From NCBI GenBank assembly GCA_029238785.1, contig JAQWFN010000056.1:1-38937 (forward strand): a stretch of DNA of 38,937 nt, read 5' to 3'. The DNA comes from Flavobacteriales bacterium (lineage in GTDB: Bacteria > Bacteroidota > Bacteroidia > Flavobacteriales_D > Sanyastnellaceae). Below the pieces are notes generated by a model that worked only from the letters and a program-made list of their open reading frames with translations, had not been told where the DNA came from and did no database searches. The stretch's first letter is position 1, and every line of letters starts with the position of its first letter. The translations under genes and the position numbers were made by a program. Positions 25,640-34,800 of the stretch are shown piece by piece.

Positions 25640-28600
25640 TCAATTAAGGCGCTGGATGGAAATTTCCGTGCTTAGGTTATCATCCACTTCAACGTTTAAA
25701 CCGTTATCAATCGTATCGACCAATTCCAATTTTCCTGCCAAAGTCTCCGCGCTAATATACTTTAAATTGTTTTCGACAGCTTGGTTAATTCCGTCTTGCT
25801 TTTTGATGTACAAAGCAATGCGATCTGTTAACTCCAAACCACTGTCTTTTCTAAGGTTTTGAATTCTATTTACCAATTCTCGTGCAATGCCTTCCTCAAT
25901 CAATTCTGCATTTAAGGTGAGGTCTAAAGCCACTGTTATTGGTCCATCAACACTCACCGTCCAACCCGGAATATCGTCGGTAAGAATTTCAACATCACTT
26001 GGTTCCAAACGGAACTCTTGATCATCAACATTGATCATCAATTCACCTGTACGTTCCAAAGTGCTTATTTGTTCTTGTCCGAGCGCATTTATTGCAGCAC
26101 TTGCGGCCTTCATTGATTTTCCGAACTTCGGACCTAAGGCTTTAAAATTTGGTTTGATTCGCTTCACCAAAACACCCGCAGTGTCGCGCAAATATTCCAA
26201 TTCTTTTACATTCACCTCAGCCAAAACAAGATCTTCAACTGCTTGAAGTTGTCTTTCGAAAGTAGCATCTAAAATAGGCACCATGATCTTCTGCAAAGGC
26301 TGTCTTACTTTCAAACGCTCCTTCTTACGAATACCAAGAACCATTGAGGTCAGCTTTTGAGCGATGTGCATGCGTTGTTCTAAATCCACATCAATCTGCG
26401 TTTCATCCACTTTTGGGAAGTCTACTAAATGAACGCTATCGATTTTCTCGTGTGTTCCAGAGGTGAGATCGGTATACAATTGATCCATGTAGAAGGGAGC
26501 AATCGGCGCAGCCATAATCGCCACCTTTTTCAAACATTGGTGAAGTGTTTGGTATGCCGAGATTTTGTCTTCAGCATATTCGCCTTTCCAGAAGCGTCTT
26601 CTGCACAAACGAACATACCAGTTGCTGAGCTCATCACTAACAAATTCCTGAATCAAACGTCCTGCTCTTGTGGGCTCATAAGCTGCATATGCCGCATCCA
26701 CATCAGCCACCAAAGAATTCAACTTCGAAAGGATCCAACGATCGATTTCTGGTCGATTCGCTACCGCTTCTTCCTGATCAACAAAGCCATCAATATTGGC
26801 GTAAAGCGCAAAGAAGTTATACGTATTGTAAAGTGTGCCGAAGAATTTACGTTGCACTTCGGTAATTCCATCTTGGTCAAACTTCAAATTGTCCCAAGGC
26901 TGGGCGTTGGTAATCATGTACCATCTTGTGGCATCCGGACCGTATTGCGCAAGGGTTTCGAAAGGATCAACCGCATTGCCCAAACGTTTCGACATTTTTT
27001 GTCCGTTCTTGTCTAAAACCAAACCGTTCGACACCACCGTTTTATAAGCCACTTGATCGAAATTCAATGTAGCAATGGCGTGCAGTGTGTAGAACCAACC
27101 TCTTGTTTGATCAACTCCCTCAGCAATAAAATCAGCCGGAAATGCCTTGTTTTCATCAATCATTGCCTTATTTTCAAAAGGGTAATGCCACTGTGCGTAA
27201 GGCATCGAACCTGAATCAAACCAAACATCGATCAAATCGGCTTCTCTTTGCATGGGCTTGCCGCTATCGCTCACCAGGATAATCTCATCAACCATTGGCT
27301 TATGAAGATCGAACTTGGCGTAGTTTTCTGCACTCATGTCGTTGGGATCAAAGTTGGCAAAAGGATTGGCCTTCATCAAGCCTGCGTTTACTGATTTCTC
27401 GCAAGCCGTTTTCAGTTCAGCCACAGAAGAAATACAAATGGCTTCATCACCTTCTTCTGTTCTCCAAATTGGAATTGGAATTCCCCAGTATCTCGAACGC
27501 GATAAGTTCCAGTCATTGGCGTTTTCCAGCCAGTTACCGAAACGTCCTGTTCCCGTGCTTGCTGGTTTCCAAGTGATGGTGTTATTGAGTTCCACCATTC
27601 GATCTTTAATGGCCGAAACTTTGATGAACCAAGAATCGAGCGGATAATATAAAATAGGGCGATCTGTTCTCCAGCAATGAGGGTAAGAGTGCTCGTATTT
27701 TTCTACATTGAAGGCCAAACCTCTTTCTTTAAGGTGAATAGCGATTTCAACATCTACAGAACGTTCTGGAACTTCATCGTCGTTATAGTACTCGTTTTTA
27801 ACGTATTTGCCACTCCATTCACCCAGACCTTCAATAAACCTTCCTTGTAAATCAACCAAAGGAACTCCTTGTCCGTTAGCATCTGCCACAAGCATTGGTG
27901 GAACACCCGCATCTTTGGCAACTTTCGCATCATCAGCACCAAAAGTTGGAGCCGTGTGTACGATTCCTGTTCCGTCTTCTGTTGTTACGAAGTCTCCAGG
28001 AATCACCACAAAAGCCTTTTCAAGATCTTCCATCGGCATCGCCCAAGGGAGTAACTGAAGGTATTTCATCCCAACAAGATCACTACCCATTGCAGTCCCC
28101 ACAACTTCATAATCCGGATCTTTTTTACCTCCAAAGTGTTTTGAGAGAAGCGCTTCTGCTAGAATAACAGTAATGGGCTCATTCGTGTACTTGTTGATGG
28201 TATTGACGAGTGCGTATTTAATTTTTGGTCCAACTGTCAGGGCCGTGTTTGAAGGAAGCGTCCAAGGGGTTGTTGTCCACGCCACAAAGTAGCATTTGTT
28301 CAAGGATTTTCCCGCATCTACAAAGGCTTCTACTTGAGCCAAAGACGAATTCTCCACTTCAAATTGGGCCACAATCGTGGTGTCTTTTACATCGCGGTAA
28401 GTTCCTGGTTGGTTCAATTCGTGTGTTGATAAACCAGTACCAGCTTTTGGTGAATAGGGCTGAATGGTATAACCTTTATAGAGCAAGCCTTTATCGTAGA
28501 TCTGACCCAATTGCCACCAAACACTTTCGATGTATTTGTTGTCGTAAGTCACATACGGGTCATCCATGTTCACCCAATAGCCCATTTCTTGGGTAAGCCG

Positions 28601-29002
28601 ATTCCAAACGTCGGTATATTTCATCACCGCTTTTCTGCAGGCTTGGTTGTATTCTTCAACCGAAATTGTTTTCCCGATATCCTCTTTGGTGATGCCCAAT
28701 TCCTTTTCAACACCAAGCTCAACCGGCAAACCGTGGGTGTCCCAACCCGCTTTACGCATGACGCGTTTCCCTGTTAAGGTCTTGTATCGGCAAAAAATAT
28801 CTTTAATGGCACGGCCCATAACGTGGTGAATTCCGGGCATTCCATTTGCTGAAGGTGGTCCTTCAAAAAACACAAAGCTGTTCTCTTCAGGGCGAGAATC
28901 AATACTTCGCTGGAACACATTTTTCTCTTCCCACTTCTTGAGTACCTCTGCGGCAACATTGGGCAAATGCAACGCGGGGTATTCTTTATACTTATCGGCC
29001 AT
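25640..29002 (-). CDS. ileS: Isoleucyl-tRNA synthetase
   Basis: 1120 residues from ATG 29002 (MADKYKEYPALHLPN); the open frame extends 13 codons upstream but does not look native. Class-I signatures: the HIGH equivalent GIHH (57-60), GWDTHGLPVE, WTTTPWTLPSN in the editing domain, and KMSKR (669-673). The C-terminus is long, as in the eukaryote-like type II bacterial IleS rather than the E. coli type, and no C-terminal zinc knuckle was seen. It charges tRNA-Ile. First gene of the ileS-dksA-lspA operon. Confidence 0.97.
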   Translation of the reverse strand: MADKYKEYPALHLPNVAAEVLKKWEEKNVFQRSIDSRPEENSFVFFEGPPSANGMPGIHHVMGRAIKDIFCRYKTLTGKRVMRKAGWDTHGLPVELGVEKELGITKEDIGKTISVEEYNQACRKAVMKYTDVWNRLTQEMGYWVNMDDPYVTYDNKYIESVWWQLGQIYDKGLLYKGYTIQPYSPKAGTGLSTHELNQPGTYRDVKDTTIVAQFEVENSSLAQVEAFVDAGKSLNKCYFVAWTTTPWTLPSNTALTVGPKIKYALVNTINKYTNEPITVILAEALLSKHFGGKKDPDYEVVGTAMGSDLVGMKYLQLLPWAMPMEDLEKAFVVIPGDFVTTEDGTGIVHTAPTFGADDAKVAKDAGVPPMLVADANGQGVPLVDLQGRFIEGLGEWSGKYVKNEYYNDDEVPERSVDVEIAIHLKERGLAFNVEKYEHSYPHCWRTDRPILYYPLDSWFIKVSAIKDRMVELNNTITWKPASTGTGRFGNWLENANDWNLSRSRYWGIPIPIWRTEEGDEAICISSVAELKTACEKSVNAGLMKANPFANFDPNDMSAENYAKFDLHKPMVDEIILVSDSGKPMQREADLIDVWFDSGSMPYAQWHYPFENKAMIDENKAFPADFIAEGVDQTRGWFYTLHAIATLNFDQVAYKTVVSNGLVLDKNGQKMSKRLGNAVDPFETLAQYGPDATRWYMITNAQPWDNLKFDQDGITEVQRKFFGTLYNTYNFFALYANIDGFVDQEEAVANRPEIDRWILSKLNSLVADVDAAYAAYEPTRAGRLIQEFVSDELSNWYVRLCRRRFWKGEYAEDKISAYQTLHQCLKKVAIMAAPIAPFYMDQLYTDLTSGTHEKIDSVHLVDFPKVDETQIDVDLEQRMHIAQKLTSMVLGIRKKERLKVRQPLQKIMVPILDATFERQLQAVEDLVLAEVNVKELEYLRDTAGVLVKRIKPNFKALGPKFGKSMKAASAAINALGQEQISTLERTGELMINVDDQEFRLEPSDVEILTDDIPGWTVSVDGPITVALDLTLNAELIEEGIARELVNRIQNLRKDSGLELTDRIALYIKKQDGINQAVENNLKYISAETLAGKLELVDTIDNGLNVEVDDNLSTEISIQRLN

Positions 29003-29171
29003 GATATTTCCTTTTAAAGCCCACGAATTTAAGCATTTCATATGGAGTAACAGCTTGCTTTTTGGCTAGCTTTTTTTAAGATGAAATCATTTCACCTACA
29101 TCATAGTCATCCGCACACTGACAATCGCTTATGCTCTTCGATACGTAATGTGGATGAGAAAACTTCACCTC
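29003..29171. other. Divergent spacer between ileS and the OmpA/TPR gene
   Basis: A 169-bp divergent intergenic region. It includes a short inverted repeat TGAAA-TCA-TTTCA near 29083-29095 and TAGCTTTT (29067-29074), one mismatch from the -7 consensus. No clear full promoter or riboswitch is seen. Confidence 0.35.
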
Positions 29172-31607
29172 ATGAAAAAGCTAATCTTTACAGCCTGTTT
29201 CGCCATTTTTAGTAGTTCGTTTGCTTGGACACAAAGCAAGCACCTTGAAAACGCAAATGAATCTTTCAGCCAAATGGCCTTTAAGGAAGCCGCGCAAGGC
29301 TATCATCGCTGCCTTGAAAAAGACCCTGAAAACACCTTTTTAATGCGACGTATTGCCGATTGTGCTTTGAATTCGGGCGACTTTGAAAAGGCTATTGTTT
29401 GGTATCAAAACTGCCTTCAAAAAGGAGGCTTCTTTAGGGACGACCAGCTTTGTCTTTCTCAAGCGCTGATTGCCTCAGGAGCTTATGAGGCAGGGATGGA
29501 AGAACTGTATTCCTTTGCCGATAATCACCCAGAAGACCCCAGAACAATCGCCATCAAAGCGCAAGAAAACAACAAAGGGAAATCACACAAATACCTCTTG
29601 AAAAATGGGGGCTCGAGTAAAGTTGGCCTGGGTCAAACATTGAGCTTTGAAATGGGAGTAAACGCCTCTAAAATTGGCCCTTTAGCAAAGAAAAACAGCA
29701 TGATTAATGTTTTTCAAGGTGAAAACCTCCTTTTCACCGAAAGCGGCATCGATTGTGCATTCGACCCTGTAGAACAGGTATTCGTAATTACTTCCATCAA
29801 GGAATCGAGAAAAGACATTTTGTATGATGAAACAGGAAGGCCTCTGTGGGAAATGAATGCCTTTGATTTTGAAGGAGTCCCATTAACAGAAAATCACTTC
29901 ATAAAAAACTTTGCATCAAGCACTCATTGTGTGGGACTGCCTAGATTTAATGAAGAAAGTATCTTGTTTAGTAGTAATTCAAGAGAAGGGCGAGGAGGTT
30001 TTGATATTTACGAATTGAAGCGAACAAACCTTGATAAAGCACTTCCAAAGAATCTCAGGTCAATGAATACCCCAGGTGATGAGTGTTACGCTCATTATGA
30101 GCAAGGGAACATCATCTTTAGTTCGAATGCTTGGCCAGGTTCAGGTGGATTTGATTTGTTCTGCTTAGAACATACTGCACTATACCCCAAGGCCATAAAG
30201 AACAGTTCATCTGCTAACGAATTTATACTAGGAATCTCAGAAGGTCAAGCAGCTGTGCACGCCTATAGTCCATATAACGGAAGCAAGCACTACTCAGCAT
30301 TGCTCGCGCTTGAGGAATATCATTGTTTAGAAATTACTTTCGAACTCCCGATTGACGAAGAGTTTGTCATTTACAACAAACGTCGAGAAGAAATTACCAA
30401 AGGACGAACAGAAAATAATAAAATGGCTTTCCTTATTCGTCCCGATGAGCTTTTAGAAATTACAGGGAGCATAGCTGGAACCTTATTTGAGTTTAGTGTA
30501 TGGACCGATGGTGAGAACCCGCAGTTTCTCAGTATGGAATTATTAAAAGCACAGGCCATTGTCTATAAAGCCTTTGACGGTCAGGGAAGTGGCATTGTTC
30601 TGGGTGAAGAAAAAGCACGACTCAATGACGTCTTCCTTTATGAGGATCCCTACTTATTTGCCGAAGAAAACACCATAACGCATTCGCTTGTGTCTTTTGA
30701 TTCAGAGACAGCTCAGGTGGGAAACCTCATTGCTGTTAAAAATCAAAGCGGTGAAGTTATTCATCACGCTTTGGTAGATGAGCATCATCAGATCCACATA
30801 CCTTATAACAGCTCAGAAATTAGTGGTTTCAATCGATTCGTAATTGATCAAAACGGGAAAGCAAGTGCATCAAGCTCCTTACTTGCGCTTAGGATGGAGG
30901 AAATTCAGAAGACCGCCAAAGAAGATTATTTTAGTGAAAATGCGGCAAAAAACCTCCTCTCTTTAGGTGAAGACCCAAATGAAATTGAACGCCTTGTACT
31001 ATACCCAAAGCCAAGCGGTACAATTGCCTTAGGAAATGGCCGTTTTGTTGCGTTTGAAAGCGCTGAAACGGCTGATACATCTAGGCAAAATCAAAACACC
31101 CTTTCGAGTCCAAAAACAAATCAAAGAGTAGCCAAAACCAATTATGAAAGCAAGAGTGCTTTCAACCTAGCAGCCATTTATTTTGAATACAACAGCGACA
31201 TTGTCGCCCCTAGTGCGCTGCAGCAGTTGATTGGTTTTGTTGAAGAATTAGCCGTAAATAATGATAAACGACTTGTTATTAGCGCACATGCTGATGCGCG
31301 AGGGAGCAAGCATTTCAACCAAGAACTCAGCAGAAGAAGAGCAGAAGCTGTGGCTCTAGCTCTTGTGAACCTAGGAGCTAGCCCAGATCAAATCGTCTTG
31401 CAGTGGTTTGGAGAATCAAATATTATCAATCATTGTAGTGATCAAGCCATTTGTTCGGAGGATTTACACAAAAAAAAAAGGGAGAGCCGACTTAAAATTG
31501 CTCTCAAACGAAGAATTAGCCTTAGAGCAGTAAACCAAAACAAAACCTATGAAAATCAAGGGCTTCGGCCCTTTTTTTTGTGCCCGAAAATTTCGTCTGT
31601 CAGATAA
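29172..31607 (+). CDS. TPR / beta-propeller / OmpA-domain envelope protein (PorE-like)
   Basis: 811 residues from ATG 29172, which gives a clean signal peptide MKKLIFTACFAIFSSSFAWTQ; an in-frame ATG eight codons upstream is possible. TPR helices span about 15-130 (FKEAAQGYHRCLEKDPENT). A PD40-type propeller lies at about 180-360 (ILFSSNSREGRGGFDIYELK, IIFSSNAWPGSGGFDLF). The OmpA C-terminal domain is at about 670-775 (IYFEYNSDIV, HADARGSKHFNQELSRRRAEAV). This domain order resembles PorE of the T9SS, inferred to be peptidoglycan-bound. The end is odd: a run of ten A at 31470-31479 lies in the OmpA domain, and the last 17 codons lie in and after an intrinsic terminator. Confidence 0.85.
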   Translation: MKKLIFTACFAIFSSSFAWTQSKHLENANESFSQMAFKEAAQGYHRCLEKDPENTFLMRRIADCALNSGDFEKAIVWYQNCLQKGGFFRDDQLCLSQALIASGAYEAGMEELYSFADNHPEDPRTIAIKAQENNKGKSHKYLLKNGGSSKVGLGQTLSFEMGVNASKIGPLAKKNSMINVFQGENLLFTESGIDCAFDPVEQVFVITSIKESRKDILYDETGRPLWEMNAFDFEGVPLTENHFIKNFASSTHCVGLPRFNEESILFSSNSREGRGGFDIYELKRTNLDKALPKNLRSMNTPGDECYAHYEQGNIIFSSNAWPGSGGFDLFCLEHTALYPKAIKNSSSANEFILGISEGQAAVHAYSPYNGSKHYSALLALEEYHCLEITFELPIDEEFVIYNKRREEITKGRTENNKMAFLIRPDELLEITGSIAGTLFEFSVWTDGENPQFLSMELLKAQAIVYKAFDGQGSGIVLGEEKARLNDVFLYEDPYLFAEENTITHSLVSFDSETAQVGNLIAVKNQSGEVIHHALVDEHHQIHIPYNSSEISGFNRFVIDQNGKASASSSLLALRMEEIQKTAKEDYFSENAAKNLLSLGEDPNEIERLVLYPKPSGTIALGNGRFVAFESAETADTSRQNQNTLSSPKTNQRVAKTNYESKSAFNLAAIYFEYNSDIVAPSALQQLIGFVEELAVNNDKRLVISAHADARGSKHFNQELSRRRAEAVALALVNLGASPDQIVLQWFGESNIINHCSDQAICSEDLHKKKRESRLKIALKRRISLRAVNQNKTYENQGLRPFFLCPKISSVR
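31558..31579 (+). terminator. UUCG-tetraloop terminator inside the 3' end of the OmpA/TPR gene
   Basis: AAGGGC (31558-31563), loop TTCG (31564-31567), GCCCTT (31568-31573) and eight T (31572-31579). A C(UUCG)G loop is exceptionally stable. The reading frame continues to TAA at 31605-31607. Confidence 0.8.
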
Positions 31608-31627
31608 ATCCCACATTTTCTGTCAGA
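31596..31627. promoter_or_regulatory. Two identical palindromic boxes TCTGTCAGA
   Basis: TCTGTCAGA occurs at 31596-31604 and 31619-31627, 23 bp apart, each a perfect TCTG/CAGA inverted repeat around a central T. The first overlaps the stop region of the preceding gene. They could be operator half-sites for the giant adhesin at 31900. Confidence 0.4.
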
Positions 31628-31675
31628 AATGATAACCTTTTAGTGTAAGTCAGGGTATAAGGAGGAAGAAGCACA

Positions 31676-31696
31676 ATGACTTGCTATCTAACCTAA
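31676..31696 (+). CDS. Possible six-residue leader peptide
   Basis: ATG with a very good AAGGAGG (31659-31665) 10 nt upstream, unusual for Bacteroidota, encoding MTCYLT then TAA. It is the first of a chain of tiny ORFs. May be a leader peptide or chance. Confidence 0.2.
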   Translation: MTCYLT

Positions 31697-31723
31697 CTCA
31701 ATGAATCAATTAAAATTGAAACA

Positions 31724-31828
31724 ATGAGACGACTTAACCCGCTTAACCAGCACCAACAGCTTAACCTCTGTCCTGACTTTACATCCGTAAAAGTTAAACT
31801 CCTGCAAATGCCTTTGCAGCAGCGATAA
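31724..31828 (+). CDS. Possible 34-residue small protein
   Basis: Encodes MRRLNPLNQHQQLNLCPDFT and 14 further residues ending in PLQQR, with ATG overlapping the TGA of an eight-residue ORF (31701-31727). Basic, Gln/Leu/Asn-rich, no recognisable family. The coupling suggests possible translation, but codon evidence is too short to decide. Confidence 0.2.
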   Translation: MRRLNPLNQHQQLNLCPDFTSVKVKLLQMPLQQR

Positions 31829-31899
31829 ACTCCTTTGGCAGTGAGCCTGCCCAAAACTTGATTTTTACCAACATAGAGTAATCACTTAATACTGTGATC

Positions 31900-34800
31900 A
31901 TGGACAATCTTTACCCAAATTTTTCTACCCAGAAAAAATCTAAAACCCCGTTATTCAAAGCTTTTAGCTTGAATTACACCTTTATTTTCTTGCTTACATT
32001 AAGCTGTCTACTTTGCAACAAGTCATTCTTGGCTCAAACAACTTGGACAGAAAATGCAGCAGCTTATAACCTCGATTTGAATGGAAACAAAGACGGAGGA
32101 TTCTCTTTCTGCGATTTTGATCTAGATGGTGATTTCGATCTTTTGATCAACACCAATAGCAGTTCATATTTGTATGAAAACATTGGAGGAACCACATTCA
32201 ACGATATTACCGCAAGTCGCGCTCCTGAGCTCACAAATTCTGCTCGTGAGCGTTGTGCTGTTTGGGGCGATTTGAACAACGATGGTTATCCCGATTTCGC
32301 ACGAAACACCTCTAACCGTGGTATCGAAGTCTTCCTTCAAGACCCCGTGACAGGAAATTTTGGTGATGGAAACGGTGGTTTCGCAACGCAAGAGTACAAC
32401 GGTAATAACCCTGGAAACTTCAATATCGCCGATGGTGTAAACACCGAAGGTATGGGGTTCATCGATTATAACGGCGATGGATACTTAGACATCGTGTTCG
32501 ACAACCACAACTTTGGTGTGGACATGCTTGAAAATGATGGTAGCGGATTCTTCACGCATGCAACGGCAAAAGGACCTTCATACAATGCAGGCAATCCTGC
32601 AACCTGGCCTTTAGGACTCGCACAAGACGCTGTTGATGGCGATTATGGCTCGGTAACAGATTATGACAATGATGGTTGGGTAGACTTCATTGCTCGAAAA
32701 AGAAATCAAGTTGACTTTTTTAGAAACATTGGTGGAACATTCGATGAAGCCGTAGATTTAGATCAATCTAAAAATGGAAACAAAGGAGCGGTAAACTTCT
32801 CTGATTTTGATAATGATGGCGATTTTGATTTGTACTGGACCGAAAACGGAACCAATCAAATTTATGAAAACCAAAATGGAAACTTCGTTGCTTTGGGCGC
32901 TGCTACTGGTATTCCAACTGGTTTTGGTGGAAACCGTATTGATGGACTAGCTTGTGGCGATGTAGACAACGATGGTGATATTGACATCTTCCTCGCTGGA
33001 GACCAAACTGGGTTTCTTTACATCAATCAAATTAACGATCCAATTGGCGGGGCGAATACTGGCGCTGCTATGACTTTTGTTGATAGCGGTGAGACCTTTT
33101 ATAATGACGATGGTGAAGGCGCCTCGTTTGTAGATATTGATAATGATGGCGACTTAGACTTGTATGTGAACATCAGAAACGATGAGAATGTATTGTTCAT
33201 CAACAACCTCTCCGGTCCAGCTCTGGACAATTACCTGTTTGTAGACATCAAAGAAAACAGAGCTATTGCCAACATGCCTGCTGGCGTAGAAAGAGATGCA
33301 TTAGGAGCAACTTTATGTCTTGTTGATTGTGACGGAAATGTTATTTCTGGAATCCGAGAAATTAATGGAGGAAATGGTCATGGAACACAGGATGTTTCTA
33401 GAATACATTTTGGTTTGCCCGATGGTCCTGCAGATTACTACATTTTACAAGCATCTTATCCAAACATTGCGGGTCAACCTCGCCTCCAAATCAATGAGGA
33501 AATTCGTCCAGTTGATTACGCCTACCACCTCTACGAAATTACCTATGATGCCGCATTGAATAATGCCCCAATTGGTCAAGACGATATTCTTTACTTCACA
33601 GAAAACACACCATTAACCTTCAACCCTTTATTGGATCATGGGAACGGTGTTGATAGCGATCCAGACGGTGATGCCATCTACGTTTACGCTATTGGCACTC
33701 CTCCAAGTAATGGTACAGCAAGTGTGAATGGTAATGGAACAATCACTTACACTCCAGGAACTGATTTCATTGGCATCGATACATTCACTTACATCATTGC
33801 AGATAACCCATTTTGCGCTGCTGCTGGCTTGTTTGATGAAATTACTGTAGAACTCATTTATCAAGACTCACCAGACAATTGTGTTGTTAGTTTTGATCCT
33901 TACACTTGGACGGAACTACCTCCAAATGATGATGGTTCAACACCACAAATCAACATCCCTTTTGATTTTCTATTGTATGGTATTACTTATAACTCACTGT
34001 ACATCAATAATAACGGAAATGTCTCTTTTGACAACCCCTATGCTTGGTTTACTTCTGCTGGTTTCCCTATTGGTACTCCTATGATTGCACCTTTTTGGGG
34101 TGATGTGGATACCCGTGATTGGGGTCCTTATGGATACCAAGGTGAAGTATGGTACACAGTTAATTCAAACTCTGTTTACGTTACTTGGTTGAATGTTGGT
34201 CCATACAACGCCTATGCAGCGGTGAACGACAACCTTCAAAACACCTTTACCCTTGTCATGTCTGATGGAACTGATCCTATTCTCGCTCCTGGGAATAATA
34301 TTGGTTTCTTCTATGGCGACATGCAATGGACAACTGGAAGTGCCTCGGGCGGAACAGATGGCTTTGGTGGTTCCCCAGCCACGGTTGGTGTTAACGCTGG
34401 AAACGGTGTCGACTATGTTTTGCTTGGAATGTACAATCAAGACAATCCCGACTACGACGGTCCTGGTGGGAACGATGACGGTGTGAATTGGTTGGATGAC
34501 GAATGTTTCGAATGGAATGTTTCTAGCTCAGAGAACTTTCCCCCTGTTGCACAAGGCTTCCCTCAAGGAAACAGCTACAACATCTGTTTTGGCGCAACTG
34601 AAACTCTAAACCTCGGGTTTACTGGTCCAGAAACAGACGAAATTGTTGACCTCACAATCAATACTAATGCTTGGGCGGGTGCAACTATTCTGTCTTCAGC
34701 AAATGGAAATCCTGCTACTGCTGCACTCGAAATCACAGGAGATGTAGTTGGCACATACATCATCAGCTTAACAGCTACTGACAATGATGTTGAGACAGAG

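Larger units (their letters stand above)
31608..31899 (+). other. Structured leader region of the giant adhesin gene
   Basis: No substantial gene. Visible elements: a long-range inverted repeat TGTAAGTCAGG (31644-31654) with CCTGACTTTACA (31772-31783); a strong Shine-Dalgarno-like AAGGAGG (31659-31665); hairpins CTGCAAA/TTTGCAG (31802-31819), TTTGGCAG/CTGCCCAAA with one bulge (31834-31855) and ATCAC/GTGAT (31881-31898) touching the start codon; and three CTTAACC heptamers (31733, 31742, 31760). No full TAnnTTTG promoter was found here. Confidence 0.5.

Noticed and set aside
26429-27016. 195-codon plus-strand frame within ileS
   Set aside because: Antisense shadow of a conserved synthetase region.
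29003-29041. 13-codon N-terminal extension of IleS
   Set aside because: The ATG at 29002 gives the usual N-terminus; the extension has no family similarity.
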